DNA from: CALBZG01 sp964486295
GTDB taxonomy: Bacteria > Bacillota > Clostridia > Peptostreptococcales > Anaerovoracaceae
Reading direction: 5' to 3'
Length of the DNA: 64,000 bases
Assembly: GCA_964486295.1 (NCBI GenBank)
Contig: CAZAMF010000006.1
Coordinates: 1 to 64,000, forward strand
Within the stretch, counting starts at the first letter, position 1. Each line of letters begins with the position of its first letter. This document shows, piece after piece, positions 53,748 through 61,197 of the stretch. A program made the translations under genes and the position numbers. Below the pieces are notes generated by a model. The model was given only the letters and a program-made list of their open reading frames with translations, did no database searches and was not told where the DNA came from.

Positions 53748-54943
53748 TATTTCGCAACCTCCTCTTCCCTCTGGCCGATATGCCGATATATTTTCCCGGG
53801 ATCACCGGTTTTAACCATGTTTTCGAGTTCCCCAAATATAAATTCAAAATCCTCAACGCGGATATCCCGGCCTCCGAGACCATAGACATAATTGATGATC
53901 TTCGGACGGTCTTCCAGATCATACAGGGAGGAACGCGTCTCTGCGAAAAGTGGACCTCCGCATGCGGAAAAGCTTTCGCACTTGTCCATTACCGCAACGG
54001 CTTTCACATGAGATAACGCCTGTGCCAGTTCCTCCATGGGGAAAGGCCTGAATACTCTGATCTTGATGAGTCCCGCTTTTTTCCCTTCATAGCGAAGATC
54101 GTCCACCGCTTCTTTTGCAGTGCCCGCACTGGATCCGATGACCACAATGGCGGTCTCCGCGTCTTCCATTCTGTATTCTTCAAAAAAACCGTAGCTTCTT
54201 CCCGTCATCCGCTCAAAATCTTTGGCCACAGACAGGATCACAGACTTCGCGTTTTTCATGGCTTCCGCCTGCAGGATCTTATGGTCCATGTAATAGGCCG
54301 ATATATCATAAGGCCCAACCGCCAGTGGATTCTCCTTTTTCAGAAGGTAATTCTCCGGCAAATACTCGCCGACGAAGCGTTTCACCTTTTCATCCTCAAT
54401 CAGTTCGATATTCTCTACCGCATGGCTGGTGATGAAACCATCCTGACAGACCATCACAGGAAGTCTGACTGCCGGGTCCTCTCCGATGGGCATTGCCATA
54501 ATGAAATTATCATAAGCCTCCTGGTTCGATTCGGAATAAAGCTGGATCCAGCCGCTGTCCCGCGCTCCCATGGAGTCGGAATGATCGTTATTGATATTGA
54601 TCGGACCTGTCAAAGCCCGGTTCACCAGCGCCATAGTGACGGGCAGTCTGGCCGAGGCCGTTACATACAACATTTCCCACATCAGGGCCATACCGGCGGA
54701 CGATGTGGCAGTCACGGCCCTGGCGCCGGCAGCCTGTGCAGCAAAGCAGGTGGACATGGCACTATGCTCGGATTCTACCGCTACAAATTCTGTATCGACT
54801 TCACCGTTTGCAACATACCCTGAAAAATATTGAGGGATTTCAGTGGATGGAGTGATGGGAAAAGCGCCCATTACATCCGGGTTGATTTGCTTCATAGCCA
54901 CAGCAACCGCTTCGTTGCCCGATAATCTGTCTTTTATTCCCAT
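53747..54943 (-). CDS. 2-oxoacid:ferredoxin oxidoreductase alpha subunit (POR/VOR type)
   Basis: A 398-residue subunit with FPITPSTEIPQYF, EHSAMSTCFAAQAAGARA and ATSSAGMALMWEML, as in PorA/VorB. The central and C-terminal regions include NINNDHSDSMGARDSGWIQL. An in-frame ATG at 54991 lies inside the delta gene; AAAGGAGGAGG before the ATG at 54943 decides the start. Together with gamma, delta and beta it forms the heterotetramer that couples a 2-oxoacid and CoA with ferredoxin. Confidence 0.88.
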   Translation of the reverse strand: MGIKDRLSGNEAVAVAMKQINPDVMGAFPITPSTEIPQYFSGYVANGEVDTEFVAVESEHSAMSTCFAAQAAGARAVTATSSAGMALMWEMLYVTASARLPVTMALVNRALTGPININNDHSDSMGARDSGWIQLYSESNQEAYDNFIMAMPIGEDPAVRLPVMVCQDGFITSHAVENIELIEDEKVKRFVGEYLPENYLLKKENPLAVGPYDISAYYMDHKILQAEAMKNAKSVILSVAKDFERMTGRSYGFFEEYRMEDAETAIVVIGSSAGTAKEAVDDLRYEGKKAGLIKIRVFRPFPMEELAQALSHVKAVAVMDKCESFSACGGPLFAETRSSLYDLEDRPKIINYVYGLGGRDIRVEDFEFIFGELENMVKTGDPGKIYRHIGQREEEVAK

Positions 54944-54948
54944 AATAT

Positions 54949-55254
54949 TTATGCCTCCTCCTTTACGAAGGTGATGGCATCGGTGGGGCATACTTTAAAA
55001 CAGATACCGCAACCCTTACAATGCATCAGATCGAAATCCAGCCGCTTCCCGTTGATAACCGGTATGCAGCTGTCCGGACAAAACGGGTAACAGAGCATAC
55101 AGTGAGTGCATTTTTCCTCATGAAAAATCGGCCTCATCGATCTCCAGGCGCCGGTATCGACGAGTAATGAAGTTCCCGCTTCGTAGATTTCTCCGCCGGG
55201 AGTCAGCTTTTTCCACGGAGTTGTTTCATGGATATCTTTAGCTTTAATTGTCAT
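54949..55254 (-). CDS. 2-oxoacid:ferredoxin oxidoreductase delta subunit (2[4Fe-4S])
   Basis: A 101-residue ferredoxin-like subunit with CTHCMLCYPFCPDSC and CKGCGICFKVCPTDA. The N-terminal 45 residues (WKKLTPGGEIYEAGTS) are the usual PorD leader. The ATG at 55254 overlaps the gamma stop by four bases; GGAGGAGG lies about ten bases upstream. It should pass electrons to soluble ferredoxin. Confidence 0.92.
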   Translation of the reverse strand: MTIKAKDIHETTPWKKLTPGGEIYEAGTSLLVDTGAWRSMRPIFHEEKCTHCMLCYPFCPDSCIPVINGKRLDFDLMHCKGCGICFKVCPTDAITFVKEEA

Positions 55255-55877
55255 CCTGCGCAAACCTCCTCCAGAGATCTGTGGATCGCTTTCATATTCC
55301 CCTCGACTACATGAGGCTTGGATGCAAATTTGTGCCGGAAGGAGCTTTCCATATCAGCCAGAAAACGTTCTCGATCCACAACATTGCTGACCTTGACCGC
55401 AGCCGCCAGCATCGGTGTATTCGGGAAGTTCTTACCCAGCGTTTCTTCAGAAATCTTTCTTGCATCGATAGAGTAGATTTTACCCTTATAGCCTTTCAGC
55501 AACGGCCTCAATTCATGGGGCTTTTTATCGCTGTTGATGATGACTGCTCCGTTTTCTTTCAAGCCATGCGTGACATCCACTGTGGCAAGCAGCGTTTCGT
55601 CAACTACAACAACGTAGTCCGGGTTGTAGATATTAGAATGTACAGAACATTTGCTTCCGCTGATACGGTTATAGGCTGTGATGGGAGCGCCCATCCTTTC
55701 GGGACCGTATTCTGGAAATCCCTGAACCTGTTTCCCTGAACTGAATGCCACATCGGCCAGCAGCAGGCAAGCGGTTTTAGCTCCCTGGCCTCCCCGGCCG
55801 TGCCATCTGATTTCGACTACATCTTTCTTTTGTTTTTCCTTTATCAGATCTTCTTGTGTTTTAATCGTAGTTTCCAT
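55251..55877 (-). CDS. 2-oxoacid:ferredoxin oxidoreductase gamma subunit
   Basis: A 208-residue gamma subunit with RWHGRGGQGAKTA near residue 26 and FPEYGPERMGAPI, the PorC/VorC signature. An upstream ATG at 55898 is in frame, but AAAAGGAG precedes the ATG at 55877, which is chosen. First gene of the operon, 77 bases after the T-box terminator. Confidence 0.92.
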   Translation of the reverse strand: METTIKTQEDLIKEKQKKDVVEIRWHGRGGQGAKTACLLLADVAFSSGKQVQGFPEYGPERMGAPITAYNRISGSKCSVHSNIYNPDYVVVVDETLLATVDVTHGLKENGAVIINSDKKPHELRPLLKGYKGKIYSIDARKISEETLGKNFPNTPMLAAAVKVSNVVDRERFLADMESSFRHKFASKPHVVEGNMKAIHRSLEEVCAG

Positions 55878-55953
55878 TTCCGCTCCTTTTCTGATCATTT
55901 ATAGAGGCAAGCCAGCAGATTTATCTCGGGGATATTCTCCTTACGGATATTAA

Positions 55954-55989
55954 TAAAAAAAGCTTCCGTCCTGCAGAGGACGAAAGCCT
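55954..55989 (-). terminator. T-box terminator before the gamma gene
   Basis: AGGCTTTCGTCC pairs with GGACGGAAGCT with small mismatches around loop TCTGCA, followed by seven T's on the leftward strand. Confidence 0.88.
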
Positions 55990-56203
55990 GAACTTTCGCT
56001 GTACCACCTATGACTGCATACCAACATACGCGCTCCCTGTAACGGGGGAAACCGGCAAAGCTTACTGTTATTTCAGCCTGCGACTCGGGAGTGATTTTCG
56101 GACATTTCTGAACGGTATCGGGCTTCCACCAACCCCGAATCGCTGTGACCTTCGAAAAAGCCTACTCTCTCCGTCATTGTCTTTAATATGATGAAATTCA
56201 TTG
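55954..56203 (-). promoter_or_regulatory. T-box riboswitch with isoleucine specifier, upstream of the POR/VOR operon
   Basis: Leftward from about 56203. At the Stem I base, GGAG pairs with CTCC (56088-56091). The three bases before the A that precedes CTCC are ATC (56093-56095 on the complementary strand), an isoleucine codon placed exactly as TGG is in the trp T-box of this window. The T-box AGGTGGTACAGCG is at 55997-56009. Its UGGU fits a tRNA with discriminator A, as in tRNA-Ile. The terminator hairpin at 55954-55989 ends in T's. Confidence 0.88.
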
Positions 56204-56209
56204 AAATTC

Positions 56210-56238
56210 ATGATAAAGCATAAACATAATTTTGTCAA
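56210..56238 (-). promoter_or_regulatory. promoter of the isoleucine T-box leader
   Basis: TTGACA at 56238-56233, 17-base spacer, TATCAT at 56215-56210. About 110 bases from here to the marR promoter show nothing else clear. Confidence 0.85.
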
Positions 56239-56350
56239 GACGAAGTTGTTGGCTACTACAAAAAATATTGATTTTCTTTGTGATACAATCCAAGCGATGC
56301 GCCTCGCAACTATTGCAAAGATCGGAATAACCGGATGGCTCAATTATATA

Positions 56351-56400
56351 TTGACAAAATAAAATATTATCTATAATATATATAATTAATATATATTATA
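56351..56400 (+). promoter_or_regulatory. marR-ftsH promoter and AT-rich operator
   Basis: TTGACA at 56351-56356 and a -10 of TAATAT (56374-56379) or TATAAT (56372-56377). A perfect inverted repeat at 56372-56400 has 12-base arms of alternating A/T (TATAATATATAT and its complement) around a five-base centre, covering the -10. It is a likely site for the MarR protein. Confidence 0.7.
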
Positions 56401-56503
56401 AACACGAATCTTTCTCGTTTGCCCTATAGAATGAGGAAAAGAGAACGAATTATGAAGAAAAAAACATCATAACTATATGAAGCAAACAACGGAGGCGGAT
56501 ATC

Positions 56504-56983
56504 ATGGATACAATGAATACATCGGAATTCAAATTCATGCTCTGGGACAACACCAGAAAAATCAACGAGGAAATGAATACTGCACTGAACGCATGGGGAG
56601 ATCAATATGAGCTTTCGGCACTTCAGCTTCGAATCCTCATGGATATTTATAAAAGCGGGCCGGAATCCGTCGGCTGCCTCGCCAGCAATGTTGCCATTGC
56701 CGGCACCAATATTTCTACAATGTGTAAAAAGCTTGAACGGCTGGGATATCTGGCCAGAACAAGAGACCGGTCCGATGAAAGGATCGTTCAAATTGAACTG
56801 ACGGAAAAAGGTGCTGAAATCATGAAAGAACTGGATCACTGCTTTGAAAAGAAAATCCTGAACGCAATGAGTGAGGATGACAATGATTGCCTGAGAACCA
56901 TTATCACCGCCATGGAAAAGCTGAATCAGATTTTTTCATGTCTGGATGGGCTGAAAATAGATAAAGAAAATGAAAAGAGGTAA
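56504..56983 (+). CDS. MarR-family transcriptional regulator
   Basis: A 159-residue winged helix protein of the MarR type: helix-turn-helix around VGCLASNVAIAGTNISTMCKKLERLG, wing with RTRDRSDERIVQIELTEKG. The strong GGAGGCGG site sets ATG 56504. Two bases separate its stop from ftsH, so it most likely controls ftsH together with its own gene through the palindrome upstream. The ligand is unknown. Confidence 0.88.
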   Translation: MDTMNTSEFKFMLWDNTRKINEEMNTALNAWGDQYELSALQLRILMDIYKSGPESVGCLASNVAIAGTNISTMCKKLERLGYLARTRDRSDERIVQIELTEKGAEIMKELDHCFEKKILNAMSEDDNDCLRTIITAMEKLNQIFSCLDGLKIDKENEKR

Positions 56984-56985
56984 AA

Positions 56986-58842
56986 ATGAATAATATAAAA
57001 GTGCCTAACAGGCCAAAGAAGTCCGTTATATTCTATTACGCGGTCATCATGATCGTGCTGCTTTTGATCAATGCGCTGGTTTTACCAGGGTTGAACAGGG
57101 ATGTAATCACGAAAGTGGATTACGGAACATTCCTGGATCAGGTCAACAACGGAAATGTCGACACGGTGGAAATAACAGATAAACAGATCGGCTATACGAT
57201 CAAAAGCAAGGACGACACGAAAACGGTCTATATAACAGGGGCCATGGAGGATCCCGACCTGGTAAACCGATTGTATGAAGCCAATGTCAAATTTTCAAAA
57301 GTAATACCCACAGAGATGCCGCTTTTGCTGAGCTTCATCCTATCCTGGATACTCCCGCTGGCGATTTTCATATTTTTGGGACGAATGCTGAGCCGGAGAC
57401 TGCAGGGAGGCATGGGGAACGCCATGTCTTTTGGCAAGAGCAACGCAAAAATTTATGTGGAGGCTCAAACCGGAAAGTCATTTGCTGACGTGGCCGGACA
57501 GGAAGAGGCCAAGGAAGCCTTGAAAGAAGTCGCGGATTTTCTGGAAAATCCAGAAAAGTATAAAGAAATAGGAGCAAACATACCGAAAGGCGTATTGCTG
57601 GTGGGCCCTCCGGGAACAGGAAAGACCCTGCTGGCGAAAGCAGTGGCAGGAGAATCCAAAGTGCCGTTTTTCTCTATTTCGGGTTCGGAATTTGTAGAAA
57701 TGTTTGTAGGAATGGGTGCGGCCAGAGTAAGAGATCTTTTTAAACAGGCACAGGAGAAGGCGCCTTGCATTGTTTTCATTGATGAGATCGACGCCATCGG
57801 TAAAAGCCGTAACTCGGGACCAATGGGTGGAAACGATGAAAGAGAGCAGACTCTTAACCAATTGCTGACAGAAATGGATGGGTTCTCGGCTGATAAAGGC
57901 GTTGTCATCCTGGCGGCCACCAACAGACCTGAAACTTTAGACAAAGCGTTACTCCGGCCGGGCAGGTTCGACAGAAGGGTGCCTCTGGAGCTTCCGGATC
58001 TTCAGGGACGTGAGGCCATCCTGAAAGTCCATGCCAAGGGTGTAAAACTCGAAAAAAATATTAATTTCAACGTCATTTCGAGAGCTACTTCCGGCGCATC
58101 CGGAGCGGATCTGGCCAATATCATCAATGAAGCTGCCATAAGAGCGGTCAAAATGGGAAGAAAGTCTGTCAGCCAGAGCGATCTTGAAGAATCCGTCGAA
58201 GTGGTGATTGCCGGATATCAGAGGAAAAATGCCGTCATCAATCAAAAAGACAAACTTACCATCGCTTATCATGAAATCGGACACGCTCTGGTTGCGGCAA
58301 AACAAAGCCATTCAGCTCCGGTGCATAAAATTACCATCGTTCCCAGAACTTCGGGTGCCCTGGGCTACACCATGCAGGTGGATGAGGAGGAGCAGGTCCT
58401 GCTAAGCAAGGAACAGGCATTGGATAAGATCGCCACTTATATGGGTGGGAGAGCCGCAGAGGAATTGATTTTCAACTCCATCACCAGCGGAGCCTCCAAT
58501 GATATCGTTCAGGCAACGAAAATAGCCAGAGCAATGGTTACCCGGTACGGAATGAGTGATGAATTCGGAATGATGGCGCTGGAGACTGTCAACAATCCGT
58601 ATCTCGGCGAGGATACATCCATACTGGTATCCCCTGAAACAGCCACTAAAATCGATACGGAAGTTCAGCAGATCATAAAGAGCAGCTATGCTAGAGCTAG
58701 CAGCATACTGAAAGAAAATCGCGGGAAACTGGATGAACTGGCAAATGCTCTTCTCGAGAAAGAAACCATTACCGGAGAAGAATTCATGCTGATCCTGAAC
58801 GGAGAAGAAGCCGGCCGGGAGGAACAGGAAATAGCATCCTGA
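56986..58842 (+). CDS. ftsH: ATP-dependent zinc metalloprotease FtsH
   Basis: A 618-residue membrane AAA+ protease. TM1 spans about residues 13-35 and TM2 about 110-130, with the extracytoplasmic domain between them. Walker A GPPGTGKT is at 207-214 and Walker B FIDEID near 263. The zinc motif HEIGH is at 429-433, and the third ligand region AEELIFN is downstream. It degrades unneeded membrane and some soluble proteins. The usual tilS-hpt neighbours are absent; a MarR regulator precedes it, so this may be a second or stress-linked copy. Confidence 0.95.
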   Translation: MNNIKVPNRPKKSVIFYYAVIMIVLLLINALVLPGLNRDVITKVDYGTFLDQVNNGNVDTVEITDKQIGYTIKSKDDTKTVYITGAMEDPDLVNRLYEANVKFSKVIPTEMPLLLSFILSWILPLAIFIFLGRMLSRRLQGGMGNAMSFGKSNAKIYVEAQTGKSFADVAGQEEAKEALKEVADFLENPEKYKEIGANIPKGVLLVGPPGTGKTLLAKAVAGESKVPFFSISGSEFVEMFVGMGAARVRDLFKQAQEKAPCIVFIDEIDAIGKSRNSGPMGGNDEREQTLNQLLTEMDGFSADKGVVILAATNRPETLDKALLRPGRFDRRVPLELPDLQGREAILKVHAKGVKLEKNINFNVISRATSGASGADLANIINEAAIRAVKMGRKSVSQSDLEESVEVVIAGYQRKNAVINQKDKLTIAYHEIGHALVAAKQSHSAPVHKITIVPRTSGALGYTMQVDEEEQVLLSKEQALDKIATYMGGRAAEELIFNSITSGASNDIVQATKIARAMVTRYGMSDEFGMMALETVNNPYLGEDTSILVSPETATKIDTEVQQIIKSSYARASSILKENRGKLDELANALLEKETITGEEFMLILNGEEAGREEQEIAS

Positions 58843-58863
58843 CTAATACCGATCACATGATTA

Positions 58864-58897
58864 TAAAAAATTAGGAAGGCGGCCAACTGGCCGCCTT
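58864..58897 (-). terminator. terminator between ftsH and the LRR gene
   Basis: Perfect 10-base stem AAGGCGGCCA/TGGCCGCCTT with a two-base loop. The T run is on the leftward strand, so it mainly ends the LRR gene; the rightward side has no long T run. Confidence 0.85.
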
Positions 58898-58928
58898 TAA
58901 GCATTGCATGTTTAAGACCGTTTCCTTG

Positions 58929-60893
58929 TCATTCTGTTGCCGCTTTCGTCAGAGTCGCTTCGGAAAGCTGCTGATTCCATAAAACATTGCATCCGAGACT
59001 TTCGCCAAGGAATCGAAGAGGCATCATCGTACGGCCCGGCGGTACAATTATAGGCTTCACATCGGGATTATCCGGGTCGATCATTTTTTCGACTCCATTC
59101 ACTCTGGCGATGTTGTTTCCGACCCAAAGCTCGAGAACCGTCGAACCCAGAGTGACAGTCACTTTCTGGTCAACCGGGTCCCAGACAGGGGCAGCTCCCA
59201 GCGGTTCTGCCACATAGCGGACAGGCAGAAGGATACGGCTATTCATCAACAACGGACTCGCATCCATTATTTTAGATTCCCCGTTTACCAGGTATACAGA
59301 ATTCCCGAGATAGAGTTTGATTTCAGTAGTTCCTTGCGGCACAGGAACTGGCGGCACAGGCACCGGCGGGAGAAGTTCGGGCGCCTCATCTTGCGGCGGA
59401 GCCGGAATCTCAAGAATCGGGAGATCTAATAATATGGAGTCGTCAATTATGATTCTCGGCATGGTGAAAGTAGGGAGTGGCCTCAATGCGACTATTGGAA
59501 GAGCTGCGAAAGAGGAGTACGCCTGCGTAGGGTAGCCATACCATGTCGGAGTAGTCCAACCTTTAGCGCCCACAGGAAAATAGATCAGAAAACCCGGCGC
59601 GGTATTGAAGAAAAGCTCTTTTCCGATCCTCGGAGCATCGCCTTTAAAACGCGCATCTGCAAGATTTGAGCAATCTTTGAATACAAAAGCACCCATGGTT
59701 GTCACATTCGAAGGTATGGTCACACTGGTCAAGTTGGAACAGCCGTAAAAAGCAGAGCTGTTAATGATCTTTACTCCTGCAGGGATGGAGACTGAAGAAA
59801 TCGATTTGCAGCCATAAAATGCTACGCTGCCTATTTCTGTCAAAGCCGCAGGCAGGGTCACGGAAGAAAGTTTGGCGCAATCTTTGAAAGCATTGGAGCC
59901 GATGGTGGTGACCGTATCAGGAATGGTCACGGATTTCAGGCTTGTACAATTGTCAAAACAATGTTCGGGAATGTACTCCATCTTTATAGGTAAAGTGATA
60001 TTTGTCAGGGCGGTGCAATTATAGAACTCATACTTTGAAATTTCTGTAGTGGCGCCCTGGAACACCACGGTTTCTAAACTCTTACAAGCAGAAAATGAAC
60101 CAATCACATAATGCACACTGTCGGGGATGATAATGTTTTGTAAAACACTGCACTTCTGGAACGCTCCGGGCTGAATAAATACGATGCCGTTTGGCACTGA
60201 AAACGATGCGGCCGCTTTTGCTGCAGGATATTTTATCAGATACTGTTTATCCTTCGAATACAAAACTCCGTCCTGGCTCGCATAAGTTGAGTTTAATGGA
60301 TCTACGTTTATAGCGGTCAGCTTGTCCATGAAAGTCTGGTAGACATTAAAATCGCTGACGTTTTTCGACAGATTCAGACTTGTGATGGCCGTGTAGGAAA
60401 AAGCGCAGGGCTCAATCTTCGTGACGCTTTCAGGAATGTTGACGCTTGCCAGACTCTTGCATTCATAAAACAGTTCGTCGGCAATCACTGTCAAATATTT
60501 TGGAAGCGTTACGGTTGTCAAATTTTCACAGTTCGAGAAAGCGTTGTAACCGATTTTTTTGACACTGTCGGGGATTACCACACCGGTCAGGCCAGATGTA
60601 CCTGCAAAGGCTTGATTTTTAATAGCTGTCACAGGATAGCCTCCGAGTGTTGCAGGAATTGTTATATTGCCTCCGCTGCCAAGGTAACCGGTAATCGTTG
60701 CTTCGCCATTAGCGACATCATAGCTGTAGTCCAGGCTGATGGGTTTAATGATTACGCCAGGATCGATGGGCGTAATCGGGCTGATGGGTGTTATTGCCAC
60801 TGCAGAAACAGGAAATGCTGTTCCCGCGATGAGGAGTACAGCAATTATCCAAGGCGTCAGAGTCCGTTTCATAATAGAATTCAGTTTTTTCAT
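58929..60893 (-). CDS. secreted BspA-like leucine-rich repeat protein with copper amine oxidase-like domain
   Basis: A 654-residue exported protein. The signal peptide ends near VSAVA (about residue 33). LRR_5/BspA repeats of about 23 residues run from about 65 to 395, each with an IP...IG..AF..C..L pattern (for example VTTIGSNAFKDCAKLSSV). Then a Pro-rich linker (about 495-525) and a C-terminal copper amine oxidase N-domain (about 525-654, LLPVRYVAEPLG, MMPLRFLGESLG), a common wall-associated module without oxidase activity. The ATG at 60893 follows GGGAGGAG; an open frame upstream is not protein-like. No LPXTG or SLH anchor. Confidence 0.88.
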   Translation of the reverse strand: MKKLNSIMKRTLTPWIIAVLLIAGTAFPVSAVAITPISPITPIDPGVIIKPISLDYSYDVANGEATITGYLGSGGNITIPATLGGYPVTAIKNQAFAGTSGLTGVVIPDSVKKIGYNAFSNCENLTTVTLPKYLTVIADELFYECKSLASVNIPESVTKIEPCAFSYTAITSLNLSKNVSDFNVYQTFMDKLTAINVDPLNSTYASQDGVLYSKDKQYLIKYPAAKAAASFSVPNGIVFIQPGAFQKCSVLQNIIIPDSVHYVIGSFSACKSLETVVFQGATTEISKYEFYNCTALTNITLPIKMEYIPEHCFDNCTSLKSVTIPDTVTTIGSNAFKDCAKLSSVTLPAALTEIGSVAFYGCKSISSVSIPAGVKIINSSAFYGCSNLTSVTIPSNVTTMGAFVFKDCSNLADARFKGDAPRIGKELFFNTAPGFLIYFPVGAKGWTTPTWYGYPTQAYSSFAALPIVALRPLPTFTMPRIIIDDSILLDLPILEIPAPPQDEAPELLPPVPVPPVPVPQGTTEIKLYLGNSVYLVNGESKIMDASPLLMNSRILLPVRYVAEPLGAAPVWDPVDQKVTVTLGSTVLELWVGNNIARVNGVEKMIDPDNPDVKPIIVPPGRTMMPLRFLGESLGCNVLWNQQLSEATLTKAATE

Positions 60894-61099
60894 AAAGCGC
60901 TCCTCCCTTAAAAGATACGAATAGAAATGAACAAATAAAAAATCCTTTGAAAGAATATGTGCCATAATTATGCATTCGGGTATATACCTATTATATACCA
61001 TATATTTTAGTTGGTTTACATGTTTGTTTTCGACGTATAGCTTGAACAGACTATAAAAATGACAATGGGCTTTCATTTTGAAAACATTTTGATAGAATT

Positions 61100-61139
61100 G
61101 AAATACAGAAATACAGCAATACGGAAATATAGAAATACA
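61100..61139 (+). repeat. 8-bp tandem repeat upstream of copA
   Basis: Five tandem units of GAAATACA (three perfect, two with two changes or one change) just before the copA leader. It may be a simple-sequence repeat or protein-binding array. The rest of the 60,894-61,197 gap is AT-rich with no clear gene. Confidence 0.7.
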
Positions 61140-61197
61140 TATAATAATAAATTCAGAATAGCGATCAAATTTAAATGGTAAATACAAAGGAGATTTT

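Noticed and set aside
54520..54545. tRNA T-loop-like string GGTTCGATTC
   Set aside because: Within the coding sequence of the alpha subunit and without matching stems; no tRNA was found anywhere in the window.
52818..55877. Calling the second oxidoreductase a plain pyruvate:ferredoxin oxidoreductase
   Set aside because: Subunit sequence alone does not separate POR from VOR, and the isoleucine-type T-box argues for branched-chain metabolism, so the call was left as POR/VOR.
58929..59350. Copper amine oxidase enzyme
   Set aside because: Only the small N-terminal-type repeat domain is present, with no catalytic oxidase domain; it is a wall-associated module.
61100..61139. CRISPR array
   Set aside because: Units are 8 bases, contiguous and without spacers; no cas genes in the window.
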